38,675 nt of DNA. Source: Paracoccaceae bacterium. GTDB taxonomy: Bacteria > Pseudomonadota > Alphaproteobacteria > Rhodobacterales > Rhodobacteraceae. The stretch covers positions 1 through 38,675 of the forward strand of contig CANNIA010000035.1 of the NCBI GenBank assembly GCA_947504705.1. Reading direction: 5' to 3'. This document shows, one piece after another, positions 1 through 7,150 of this stretch. A model generated the notes under the pieces. It was not told the DNA's origin. It saw only the letters and a list, made by a program, of their open reading frames with translations, and did not search any database. The position numbers and the translations under genes were made by a program. Positions within the stretch are counted from its first letter, which is position 1; the number at the start of each line of letters is the position of its first letter.

Positions 1-1
1 C

Positions 2-331
2 CTTGGCCAGCACAATCTGGAGGCCAGCATGAGCTGCCGAGGGAACTGCCGAGGGAACTGCCGAGGGAACTGCCATGACAATGCGGTGGCCGAAAGCTTC
101 TTCCAACTCTTGAAGCGGGAACGCATCCGACGCCGCACCTACCTGACCCGCGAAGCAGCAAGGCAGGACATGTTCGACTACATCGAGATGTTCTACAACC
201 CGAAGCGCAAGCACACAAACAACGGCATGCTGTCGCCCGTTGACTTCGAAACCAGGCAGCAGAAACTGAACGAGGCAGGTGTCTGGGAAACTAGGGGCAC
301 CTCAGACCCCGACCCACCCTTGGGACTTTGA
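2..331 (+). pseudogene. IS3-family transposase OrfB, C-terminal remnant
   Basis: The reading frame is open from the left edge, so the gene starts outside the window. The product resembles the C-terminal part of the IS3/IS150-type OrfB integrase (DDE fold). It carries the typical NAVAESFF segment, whose Glu is the last acid of the DDE triad, followed by LKRERIRRRTY, the YNPKRKH block and a LSPVDFE ending. Only the last third of a normal roughly 280-residue OrfB is visible. Upstream of the catalytic Glu the usual single RGNC motif is expanded to three copies by a 12-bp tandem repeat at 35-70. That would insert eight residues close to the active site and probably damages the enzyme. No clean terminal inverted repeat was recognised downstream. 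Whether the 5' part is intact cannot be judged here. Confidence 0.8.
35..74 (+). repeat. 12-bp tandem repeat, three copies, inside the IS3 transposase
   Basis: The unit TGCCGAGGGAAC occurs three times in perfect tandem at 35-46, 47-58 and 59-70, followed by a partial TGCC. Being 12 bp long it keeps the reading frame and encodes repeated RGNC. Related transposases normally have one such motif, so this is most simply read as slippage expansion in a gene no longer under selection. Confidence 0.9.
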
Positions 332-437
332 TCCCGTGCGGTAGCTTGGGGCTCGTCTGCCGACCGACCAATGAACCTGAACAGTTGCATGGGAGGACCG
401 CACCACCGGTCGATCCCGCAGATCAAGGACAGGCCCC

Positions 438-674
438 ATGACCTTGCCACAAGAAACCTTCGGCGTCGATATCGCCAAGGACTGGATCGACGTTTTCCAT
501 CTCTCGACCTCAAGGCACGAGCGGATAGCCACGACAAAACAGGCGCTTGCGCGGTTCTCCAAGGCGGCGAAAGGCGCGCTGGTCGTCCTGGAAGCCTCGG
601 GCGGCTATGAACGTCCCGTGACGGAGGCCCTAGCGAAGGCGGGCAGCTGCGCCAGACCAAAGGCGATGAAATAG
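438..674 (+). pseudogene. IS110-family transposase, N-terminal remnant
   Basis: The ORF starts with the IS110/IS1111 pattern: FGVDIAKDWIDVF, holding the first acidic residue of the DEDD (RuvC-like) site, then VVLEASGGYERPVTEALAKAG around the conserved Glu. A complete IS110 transposase has about 320-400 residues. Here homology stops after about 68 residues, near base 640-648, where the frame runs into the reversed start of an MFS transporter gene and stops at 674. The central and C-terminal (transposase_20) parts are missing, so the copy is dead. The left end of this element probably lies between 331 and 438 but its border could not be fixed. IS110 elements leave no long inverted repeats, which makes the border hard to see. 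Confidence 0.8.
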
Positions 675-829
675 GCCACGATGGTCCACTGCACCGCCTG
701 CATCTCGGTCTGAAGATCGGCGCCAATCGCCGGCATCGCGGGCAGGTACATGTCGATGGCAAAGGGCCCGACAGCCGCAACCATCCCCAGAATGATCGAG
801 GTGGTGGTCAGCGAAATCTTCCGCGTCAT
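643..829 (-). pseudogene. Bcr/CflA-type MFS drug exporter, 5' stump only
   Basis: Reading leftwards from an ATG at 829 (GGAAAG ribosome site about 8 nt before it), the protein begins MTRKISLTTTSIILGMVAA and carries the GPFAIDMYLPAMPAIGADL block that marks transmembrane helix 1 of the Bcr/CflA multidrug family. About 62 residues (helix 1 and most of helix 2) remain before homology stops at the IS110 junction near 640-648. A normal member has about 400 residues and 12 helices, so function is lost. It follows the Lrp-type regulator in the same direction with a gap of about 75 bases, suggesting that regulator and exporter once formed one unit. Confidence 0.8.
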
Positions 830-903
830 GACAAGTCTTTCCAAAGCGGGGCGAAAGCCGCCTTGCTATGTCGGTTCGCAACCCTTGGAAATGGGCCGAC
901 AGA

Positions 904-1389
904 TCATCCGCGCCCGCCAACCAACCGCGCCACATCCACGGGCCGGTTCTCCAGCAAGGCCTCCATCGCAAAGACCCCCGTCACCGTGTCGAAATCAAAC
1001 CCGGTGATCAGCTTTTGGTAACAGGCGTCATAGCCCGCCATCCCCCTCGCTACGACCTTCAGCAGATAGTCCCACTCCCCGCCGATCCGAAAGCAATCCA
1101 CCACTTCCGGGATCGTCGCCACATGCCGGGCAAAGCTTTCCAGCCAGTCGCGCGAATGGTGCCGGGTCTTGATCATCACAAAGACCGTCAGGTCCAGCCC
1201 CAGCGCCCGAAGGTCCACCGTCACCCGGCTGCCCATCACCACGCCGGAGGCTTGCAACCCCTGCATCCGCCGCCAAAGCGCGTTCTGCGAAAGCCCGATC
1301 GCCTCGGCCAGATCGCGCTGCGTCAGGCTGCCATCTTTTTGCAGCATGGTCAGGATTCTCAGATCAATGCTATCGAATTTGGCCGCCAT
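904..1389 (-). CDS. Lrp/AsnC-family transcriptional regulator
   Basis: This 161-residue protein has the Lrp/AsnC layout. An N-terminal winged helix-turn-helix (FDSIDLRILTMLQKDGSLTQ, then DLAEAIGLSQNALWRRMQGL) is followed by a RAM/AsnC ligand-binding domain (VTVDLRALGLDLTVFVMIKT, VVDCFRIGGEWDYLLKVVA). ATG at 1389 was chosen because it gives the usual short lead before the helix-turn-helix; a start at 1407 would add six unlikely residues. Members bind amino acids and often control a neighbouring amino-acid enzyme or exporter. Here it is divergent from a class V aminotransferase across a 101-base gap and lies before the stump of an MFS exporter. Control of both is an inference. The effector is unknown. 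Confidence 0.88.
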   Translation of the reverse strand: MAAKFDSIDLRILTMLQKDGSLTQRDLAEAIGLSQNALWRRMQGLQASGVVMGSRVTVDLRALGLDLTVFVMIKTRHHSRDWLESFARHVATIPEVVDCFRIGGEWDYLLKVVARGMAGYDACYQKLITGFDFDTVTGVFAMEALLENRPVDVARLVGGRG

Positions 1390-1490
1390 GGCGATCACCT
1401 GACACAAGTTATCACCAGTAATGCAAGAAATAGGGAATGATCACAACAGGCCTTTCGTCTATCTTCCGTAGCAGCGAACAGGAGACGATA
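1390..1490. promoter_or_regulatory. Divergent control region, Lrp regulator / aminotransferase
   Basis: This 101-base gap separates two divergent starts and is the only place for both promoters. It is more AT-rich than its flanks (around 1405-1445) and contains GATCACCTGACAC and AATGATCACAAC, giving TGATCAC-type elements on both sides. Lrp-type regulators usually bind such AT-rich divergent gaps. A ribosome site AGGAGA precedes the aminotransferase start at 1491. No defined operator can be assigned from one sequence. Confidence 0.45.
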
Positions 1491-2912
1491 ATGCCCCAGA
1501 CCCCCCGCTTTCCCGGCCAGATGCAAAGCTTCCGCGATAGTCTTGGCGGCGTGGAAAACATCGCGCAGGGCCTGATCGGCAAAGGCGTGGAATTCGACAC
1601 GCCGTTCGGCAAGCGCAAGCTCGTCTATGCCGACTACGTCGCCTCCGGTCGGGCTTTGGCCCAGATCGAAAGCTTCATCCTGACCGAGGTCCTCCCGTTC
1701 TACGCCAACAGCCATACCGAATCCTCGCATTGCGGTGCCCATGTTACCCGCCTTCGGCGTGAGGCACGCGAAGCCATTGCCATGGCCTGCGGGGCAGGGG
1801 CGGATCACGCGGTGATCTTCGCCGGGTCAGGGGCCACAGCGGGGTTGAACCGGCTGGTCGCTCTGTTGGGCGCTGGCTCCGGCACCCGCGTCGTGATCGG
1901 CCCCTATGAACATCATTCCAACATCCTGCCATGGCGCGAAAGCGGGGCAGAGGTGGTTGAACTGGGTGAAGCTCCGACAGGCGGGCCGGACCTGACGGAG
2001 CTTGCCCGCGCCCTGACCTTCAAGGGCCGGGTGATCGTCACACTCTCCGCCGCCTCGAACGTCACCGGGATCCTCACCGACATCGAAGCCGTCACCCGTA
2101 TCGTCAAGGCCGCTGGCGCGGTCATGGTCTGGGATTATGCCGGTGGCGGCCCTTACCTGCCCATCGCCATGACCCCAGCCCCCGATGCCGCCATCGACGC
2201 CATCGTGACTTCACCGCACAAATTCCCCGGTGGCCCCGGCGCTTCAGGCGTGATGATCCTGCGCCAAGACGCCGTGGTCACCACCCGACCGACCTGGCCC
2301 GGTGGTGGCACGGTCCGCTATGTCTCCGCCGAAGGGCACGACTATCTGGAAAGCCTTGAGGCGCGGGAAGAGGCCGGAACCCCGAACGTTATCGGCGACA
2401 TCCGCGCGGGTCTGACCTTCGTGGTCAAGGACGCCATCGGGCTTGTCCATCAAGTCGCCCGCAACACGGCCCTCGCCGCCCAAGGTCTTGCCGCCCTGAC
2501 CGCTATTCGGGGGGTTCAGGCTTTAGGCTCCCTCACCGCCCCCCGCCTCCCAATCTTTTCGATCCGCATCCAGATGGGGGACGACCATCTCAACCCCCAA
2601 CTCGCCGCCCGCATGCTGTCCGACCATTTCGGCATCCAGGCCCGCGGCGGCTGCGCCTGTGCCGGTCCCTACGGCCACCGGCTTCTGGGCGTGACCGATG
2701 AGGAAAGTGCTGCGTTGCGCGCCCAGATTCTGGCGGGCAACGACAGCGTGAAACCGGGTTTCCTCCGGTTCAACCTCAGCGTTCTGATGAGCGAGGCCGA
2801 GGTCGCCTTCATTCTCGAAAGCCTCGCCCAACTGGCCAAGAATGCCGAAAGCCTTGCCGCTGGCTATGCCCTCGACCGGGATACCGCGCTATATCAGGCA
2901 AAGGCGGCGTGA
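1491..2912 (+). CDS. Class V aminotransferase (cysteine desulfurase-like PLP enzyme)
   Basis: The 473-residue product has the fold-type I PLP features of class V aminotransferases related to SufS/NifS: an ANSHTESSHCGAHV segment, GSGATAGLNRLV for cofactor binding, VWDYAGGGPYLPI with the pyridine-binding Asp, and SPHKFPGGPGASG holding the Schiff-base Lys. Near the C-terminus lies ARGGCACAGPYGHRLLG, where SufS-like enzymes have their catalytic Cys loop. It is longer than SufS (about 405 residues) and belongs to a separate, poorly defined branch. ATG 1491 was preferred over 1437 because AGGAGA sits 6-11 bases before it and the extra residues look non-conserved. It is divergent from an Lrp-type regulator. 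The substrate is not known; an amino-acid or sulfur role would fit the regulator and the downstream TauE/SafE permease. Confidence 0.82.
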   Translation: MPQTPRFPGQMQSFRDSLGGVENIAQGLIGKGVEFDTPFGKRKLVYADYVASGRALAQIESFILTEVLPFYANSHTESSHCGAHVTRLRREAREAIAMACGAGADHAVIFAGSGATAGLNRLVALLGAGSGTRVVIGPYEHHSNILPWRESGAEVVELGEAPTGGPDLTELARALTFKGRVIVTLSAASNVTGILTDIEAVTRIVKAAGAVMVWDYAGGGPYLPIAMTPAPDAAIDAIVTSPHKFPGGPGASGVMILRQDAVVTTRPTWPGGGTVRYVSAEGHDYLESLEAREEAGTPNVIGDIRAGLTFVVKDAIGLVHQVARNTALAAQGLAALTAIRGVQALGSLTAPRLPIFSIRIQMGDDHLNPQLAARMLSDHFGIQARGGCACAGPYGHRLLGVTDEESAALRAQILAGNDSVKPGFLRFNLSVLMSEAEVAFILESLAQLAKNAESLAAGYALDRDTALYQAKAA

Positions 2913-3320
2913 AAGACAAGTTGCCGAAACCGCGTCTGACCAATTTCCAAACGCGCGCTCCAAAGACGATGTTCCTCCGCTTTCCTCTTGGAGAAATACT
3001 CTCTGGGCATGCTGTTGGGTTCGCCACTGGTTCGAGAAACCAACGGCATGGGGGGCAAAGCGCCCCCAACGACTGAGGCGGTTGGTCCGCAGGCAAAGCC
3101 GAAGGACCAGAGACTAGACAAGAAGCTTGCGCCCGGAAGGGCGCGCCGGTCACTAACCGCCCCAACCCAAGATGACGGTAGGCATTAAAAATCCGTTACC
3201 GTCCACGCACAACTCCCTAAAATCAAAGGGAAACGCTGATTTGTCCACCGTGGACAGAGCCGAACCCCTTGCGGCCCAGCACCCCAGAAGGCAAAGTCCG
3301 GCCATCAGAAAGGCCGCGAC
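2913..3320. other. 408-base non-coding stretch with several hairpins
   Basis: No credible gene was seen here. The stretch contains several potential hairpins: GGGGGC/GCCCCC near 3051-3068, TGGTCC/GGACCA near 3079-3110, and GCGCCC-GGAA-GGGCGC near 3129-3145. It also contains a 15-bp palindrome at 3242-3256. None of the hairpins is followed by a clear T tract. The sequence AGCTTGCGCCC plus its hairpin recurs in a similar form near 4940-4957, after the next two genes, so part of this may be a dispersed intergenic repeat. The promoter of the TauE/SafE gene should lie in the right half, where the sequence becomes AT-rich around 3180-3235. Confidence 0.6.
3242..3256. promoter_or_regulatory. 15-bp palindrome, possible operator
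   Basis: TGTCCAC-C-GTGGACA is a perfect 7-1-7 palindrome located 65 bases before the TauE/SafE start. A related imperfect version, TGTCCACGGTGGTCA, lies at 27872-27886 between serS and the TspO-like gene. The shape fits a dimeric repressor site, but no regulator can be named, and a short terminator-like hairpin is the alternative. Confidence 0.4.
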
Positions 3321-4139
3321 ATGCCCGATCCCTCCACCCTCCTCCCCATGCTCGCTGTCCTCCTGATCATCGGAGCCTTCGCCGGCTTGATCGGGGGCCT
3401 GCTCGGGGTCGGCGGCGGGATCGTCCTGGTTCCGGCCTTCTTCTACGCCTTCTCCCACCTCGGCCTCGGCGGCAGCCATGTGATGCAGGTCTGCGTGGCG
3501 ACCTCGATGGCGACCATCGTCGTCACCTCGCTGCGGTCCGTCTCGGCCCACAACAAGAAGGGCGCCGTCGACTGGGAGGTCCTGAAAAGCTGGGGCCCGA
3601 CCCTTGCGGTCTCTGCCGCCCTCGGCACCTTTGTCGCCTCGCGCGTCCCTTCGGCTGCCCTGCAGGCCGTGTTCGGAACCCTTGCCGGGCTTGCTGGCCT
3701 CTGGATGGCCTTCGGTCGGGATCAGTGGCGGCTGGGTGAGGCGATGCCCGCTCAACCCACCCGCAGCGCCCTTGCGGGGGCAGTCGGCTTCTTCTCCGCC
3801 ATGATGGGCATCGGCGGCGGCACTTTCGGTGTGCCCCTGATGACGCTTTACGGGGTGCCGATCCACCGCGCCGTCGCCACCGCCTCGGGCTTCGGGGTGG
3901 TGATCGCTGTCCCCTCCGTGATCGGCTTCCTCCTCCTCCCCGTCGCCGAGGCCCCGCCCTGGACCGTCGGCGCGGTCAACCTCCCCGCCTTCCTTGTCGT
4001 GATTGGAACCACCCTTCTGACCACCCCGTTTGGCGTCCGCTTGGCCCATTCGATGAACCCCAAACCCCTCAAGCGCGCCTTCGCGGTTTTCCTAACGTTG
4101 GTGGCACTGAACATGCTGCGGAAGGTTCTGGGATGGTAG
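3321..4139 (+). CDS. TauE/SafE (DUF81) membrane permease
   Basis: The 272-residue polytopic protein has the two half-repeats of the TauE/SafE family. The first begins near residue 10 with GAFAGLIGGLLGVGGGIVLVP, and the second near residue 150 with FFSAMMGIGGGTFGVPLMTL. About eight hydrophobic segments can be drawn. Family members export sulfite, sulfoacetate or other organosulfur anions, but most are uncharacterised. Its stop lies inside the start of the next gene (ATGGTAG at 4133-4139), which implies translational coupling with the putative dioxygenase. The class V aminotransferase upstream is too far away to assume one transcript. The substrate is not readable from sequence. Confidence 0.88.
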   Translation: MPDPSTLLPMLAVLLIIGAFAGLIGGLLGVGGGIVLVPAFFYAFSHLGLGGSHVMQVCVATSMATIVVTSLRSVSAHNKKGAVDWEVLKSWGPTLAVSAALGTFVASRVPSAALQAVFGTLAGLAGLWMAFGRDQWRLGEAMPAQPTRSALAGAVGFFSAMMGIGGGTFGVPLMTLYGVPIHRAVATASGFGVVIAVPSVIGFLLLPVAEAPPWTVGAVNLPAFLVVIGTTLLTTPFGVRLAHSMNPKPLKRAFAVFLTLVALNMLRKVLGW

Positions 4140-4885
4140 ACGGGATGAGAGATCGGGGCTGGCAAAAGATCGGCCCCGACCCAGAGATCCTTGCTTGGGC
4201 AAGGGCTGCCCGCCAGTCTGCCCTTCACATCCTCGCAACCTCAACCGAGGAATGGCGCTGCGGCGGCACCTGGTTTGTCGGCGTCGATGCCCTGCCAAAC
4301 CAGCCAGACGGCGCTATCAATGGGACGCCCTTCCCATGGAAGGCGCTGCCCCTGACCCCCGAACCCCTGCACCGCGCGCAGCTTTCGGTGATCGGCCAAG
4401 GCTACCCGCAACCCTCACCGCAGGAGACGCCCGCCGCCTTCGCCTTTCGCCGCGACCGCGATGCGGCCCATCTGGATGGCCTGCTTGCCGTCGGTCCCGA
4501 AAAGGCCCGCATGGTCAAGGAACCCCATGCCTGGATCCTTGGCCTGCCGCTGAACGACACTCCCGCTTCTCCATTGACGGTGTGGGAGGGCAGCCATAAA
4601 ATCCTCCGTGCCGCCCTACTCAAGGCGCTTGCCGCCCATCCGCTCGAAAGCTGGGGCGATATTGACCTGACCCAACCCTACCAGTCCGCCCGTCGCGACA
4701 TCTTTGCCACCTGCCGCCGCGTAGAATTGCCCGCAAGGCCCGGTGAGGCGACGCTAATCCACCGCCTCACCTTGCACGGTGTCGCACCATGGAAACCCCA
4801 AGACCATGCCCCGCCCGAAGGCCGGATGATCGCCTATCTTCGCCCGCAATTTGCGACGGTTCATCAGTGGCTGACTGCCCCCTGA
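4133..4885 (+). CDS. Putative 2OG-Fe(II) dioxygenase-like protein (phytanoyl-CoA dioxygenase fold suspected)
   Basis: I recognise this 250-residue protein only at fold level. It has an H-x-D pair (AHLDG, His113 and Asp115), a conserved-looking ILGLPLNDTPASPLTVWEGS stretch, a distal His (LIHRLTLHGVAPW, His210 or His215) and an Arg downstream (EGRMIAYLRP). This order matches the facial triad and 2-oxoglutarate-binding Arg of phytanoyl-CoA-type dioxygenases. It has no signal peptide and is probably cytoplasmic. The ATG at 4133 overlaps the permease stop by seven bases, so both are likely made together. Oxidation of the compound carried by the permease is a guess. It could also be a related cupin without that activity. 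Confidence 0.6.
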   Translation: MVDGMRDRGWQKIGPDPEILAWARAARQSALHILATSTEEWRCGGTWFVGVDALPNQPDGAINGTPFPWKALPLTPEPLHRAQLSVIGQGYPQPSPQETPAAFAFRRDRDAAHLDGLLAVGPEKARMVKEPHAWILGLPLNDTPASPLTVWEGSHKILRAALLKALAAHPLESWGDIDLTQPYQSARRDIFATCRRVELPARPGEATLIHRLTLHGVAPWKPQDHAPPEGRMIAYLRPQFATVHQWLTAP

Positions 4886-4982
4886 TTTCTCTTCCCCATC
4901 ATCCGAGGAGGCGGCGAAGCCCGACGACGAGAAAAGGAGCTTGCGCCCAGCGGGCGTTCAATTTGAAAACCGTCCGAAGAGA

Positions 4983-5246
4983 CTAGCGCTGTTCCAGCCG
5001 GGCCATCCGGCCACCGCGGCGTTTGGCAAGCGTGGGTGCGCGGGCGGGCAGTTCGGAGATTACACGGGTACGATCTTCATGGCTCATCCGCGACCAGCCG
5101 GATATTTCGTCGATGGACCGGTAGCAGCCAACGCAGATCCGGGCTTCGGGATGCACGACGCACAGCTTGACGCAAGGCGAAGCGATCTCGTCCCGTTTCC
5201 AGACTTCGTCTGTCACCTGCTTGGCCTCGTCTTCAGTTCCGGGCAA
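4983..5246 (-). CDS. DUF1289-family small cysteine-rich protein
   Basis: This 87-residue protein carries the DUF1289 signature: [21 protein letters not shown] with four Cys in a C-x3-C-x8-C-x2-C arrangement, then [20 protein letters not shown]. The four Cys suggest a bound metal or Fe-S centre; the role of the family is not established. The start at 5246 overlaps the end of ruvX by 14 bases, and the three minus-strand genes ccmI, ruvX and this one look like a single operon. The basic C-terminus ([14 protein letters not shown]) is a local feature. Confidence 0.85.
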   Translation of the reverse strand: MPGTEDEAKQVTDEVWKRDEIASPCVKLCVVHPEARICVGCYRSIDEISGWSRMSHEDRTRVISELPARAPTLAKRRGGRMARLEQR

Positions 5247-5706
5247 GATATGCCATCCGGTCCAGCGCGCCTTGCAGGATAAAGCCTGCGGCCACCTGAT
5301 CGATGACCTCTTTGCGACGCTTTCGCGACGTATCCGCCTCCAGCAGTGCCCTTTCGGCGGCGACGGTCGACAAACGTTCGTCCCAATAGCAGATCGGCAT
5401 GGCCGTCAGCTTTTCAAGATTGCGGGCGAAGGCATGCGTCGATTGCACCCTTGGGCCGCTGGAACCGTCCATATTCAACGGCAGGCCCAGCACGATGCCA
5501 GCAGCCCCACGTTGCTCAAGCAGGGCCAGAAGTCGGGCCGCATCCAGGGTGAACTTCTCGCGCCGGATGACCTCGATCGGGGTGGCGATCTGGCGGCGCG
5601 TGTCCGAGATGGCGACCCCGATGGTCATCGTTCCAAGATCTAGCCCGGCGACGGCCCGGTTGGCTGGCAAGGCGGCGAAAAAACTTTCGATGTCGGTACA
5701 GATCAC
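5233..5706 (-). CDS. ruvX: Putative pre-16S rRNA nuclease / Holliday junction resolvase YqgF (RuvX)
   Basis: The 157-residue product shows the RNase H-like YqgF fold. [15 protein letters not shown] holds the first catalytic Asp, [17 protein letters not shown] is the family signature, and [13 protein letters not shown] contains the second acidic cluster, followed by [18 protein letters not shown]. In E. coli the protein matures the 16S rRNA 5' end; a resolvase role was proposed earlier. The start is GTG at 5706, overlapping the ccmI stop by four bases (GTGA), which argues for translational coupling. Length and motifs are normal. Confidence 0.92.
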   Translation of the reverse strand: MICTDIESFFAALPANRAVAGLDLGTMTIGVAISDTRRQIATPIEVIRREKFTLDAARLLALLEQRGAAGIVLGLPLNMDGSSGPRVQSTHAFARNLEKLTAMPICYWDERLSTVAAERALLEADTSRKRRKEVIDQVAAGFILQGALDRMAYLARN

Positions 5707-6902
5707 GGGGCAAGTCCTGCTGTCTTGGCCGCCTCAGCAAGGGCGGCAAGCTCGGCGGCGCGGCCCTCGAACTTGGTCTTGGCTTCGGTATAGATCGCTT
5801 TCGCCTCATCGGCCCGGCCAAGCACACCAAGCGAGGTGATCAGCCGCGACCAGTCTTCGACAGGACCGCCTTCGCTTGCCAACCGGTCGGATAGCTGGCC
5901 AACCATGCCTTCGATCATTGTCTGGCGTTCTTCCGGGGTCATGTCTGCCGCATTCGCCATGTCGGCATCGGTCGGCCCGGGACTGGCCGTTTCGGGCAAG
6001 GCATATTGGATGCCGGCGGCTTCAGCCACGGCGTCGATCCTGTCGCGGATCGAGGCGACCCAGGGGGCTGCGGGATTGCCTGTCTCGGCAATCGGGCGCC
6101 AGAACTCGAAGGCTTTGTCAAAGCGCCCGCCTTGCAGGAACATCTCGCCCACCAGATAGCGGGCAAGTTCGTTCGACATGTCGCGGGTCAGGGTTTCGCG
6201 CAGCTGAGCCTCGGCCTCGGGCGAGACATAGCCTTGGGCCTCGACGACCAGCGCCAAGGCAAGGTTGGCGTGATCGGCGGCATTGGTGTTCGCCCCCAAA
6301 AGCGCGATCAGCCGTTCCTGGGTGCGGACCGCTGCCTGCATCTCTCCCGCTTCCAGCCGCTGGCGGAAAAGATCGCGCAGGGCGGTGGGGTCGGTCACTG
6401 CGGCAAGTTCTGGTGCAAGGCGGGTATCAAGGGCTGCATCCCGCTTGGTGCCAAGCTTTTCGAGTTCGGCGTCCTGTCTTGGTCGGTTGGCAATCCCGTC
6501 TTCAAGCGCCTGCAGCCGAGGCGCTAGCGCCATGTCGGAATAGCCCGGCGCGCCAAGGACCCAATAGCTAGCCAATGCACCGGGCAAGGCAAGGGCAAGG
6601 ATCAGAAGTGGTGGCGCCAGCCGGATTGGAAGCACCGCCTGCGGCCGCGGTGGCGACTGCTGCATCCGGTCGGCTTCAAGCACCCGGCGGCCGACTTCAG
6701 CGCGCAGGCGTTCGGCCTCGTCGGGGCGGATCGTGCCCCGGGCAAGGTCGCGGGTGATGTCGGCAAGCTGGTCCTTGTAGACCGCGAGGTCTGCGCCGCC
6801 TTCAGGCTTGGCCCCACTTGCGCGGACCAGCGCCCGGATCAGCACGAGGGCTGTTCCAACCCCAAGGCACAGGGCCACAACCCAGAATTCCCAGCCCGTC
6901 AT
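5703..6902 (-). CDS. ccmI: c-type cytochrome biogenesis protein CcmI
   Basis: The 399-residue protein starts with a membrane helix ([20 protein letters not shown]), a cytoplasmic loop with the [20 protein letters not shown] motif typical of CcmI, and a second helix near residue 100 ([20 protein letters not shown]). A periplasmic TPR-rich region follows. CcmI holds the C-terminal helix of apocytochrome c for haem ligation by CcmF/CcmH. ATG 6902 was chosen because it gives the canonical N-terminus; the open frame runs further upstream to 7127 without similarity. The other ccm genes are not in the window. It is divergent from soxB and leads the ccmI-ruvX-DUF1289 group. Confidence 0.88.
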   Translation of the reverse strand: MTGWEFWVVALCLGVGTALVLIRALVRASGAKPEGGADLAVYKDQLADITRDLARGTIRPDEAERLRAEVGRRVLEADRMQQSPPRPQAVLPIRLAPPLLILALALPGALASYWVLGAPGYSDMALAPRLQALEDGIANRPRQDAELEKLGTKRDAALDTRLAPELAAVTDPTALRDLFRQRLEAGEMQAAVRTQERLIALLGANTNAADHANLALALVVEAQGYVSPEAEAQLRETLTRDMSNELARYLVGEMFLQGGRFDKAFEFWRPIAETGNPAAPWVASIRDRIDAVAEAAGIQYALPETASPGPTDADMANAADMTPEERQTMIEGMVGQLSDRLASEGGPVEDWSRLITSLGVLGRADEAKAIYTEAKTKFEGRAAELAALAEAAKTAGLAP

Positions 6903-7150
6903 GCCTGTCTGCCCACTTTCGGATATGCTGCACCGATGTAGTCCTTTAGCCTGACCCAAGAAAGGGGCATTCCGCCGCAACCCGCTCTTGCGGCCTCTGC
7001 AGCCCGGGTCGGCTGGGCTGGTCGGAAATGGGCGCGCGCTATGTCGCATTTTTCCCGATTGTGCCGTTCCGGGTTGCGGCCTAAACCCTGATCCGATCCA
7101 TGTGACAAGTGCCGGTGATTTCGGCACGACCCCTCCGACATGAGGCCCCG
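6903..7150. promoter_or_regulatory. Divergent intergenic region ccmI / soxB
   Basis: This 248-base gap must contain promoters for ccmI (leftward) and for the sarcosine oxidase operon (rightward). An inverted repeat GTGCCG-N7-CGGCAC at 7109-7127 lies 23 bases before the soxB ATG and could be an operator or a leader hairpin. A GAGG ribosome site lies at 7142-7145. No consensus promoter or glycine-riboswitch core could be identified by eye. Confidence 0.45.

Noticed and set aside
3153-4049. 298-codon minus-strand frame opposite the TauE/SafE gene
   Set aside because: It has low-complexity Gly/Asp/Glu/His composition with no domain, and mirrors the permease codons.
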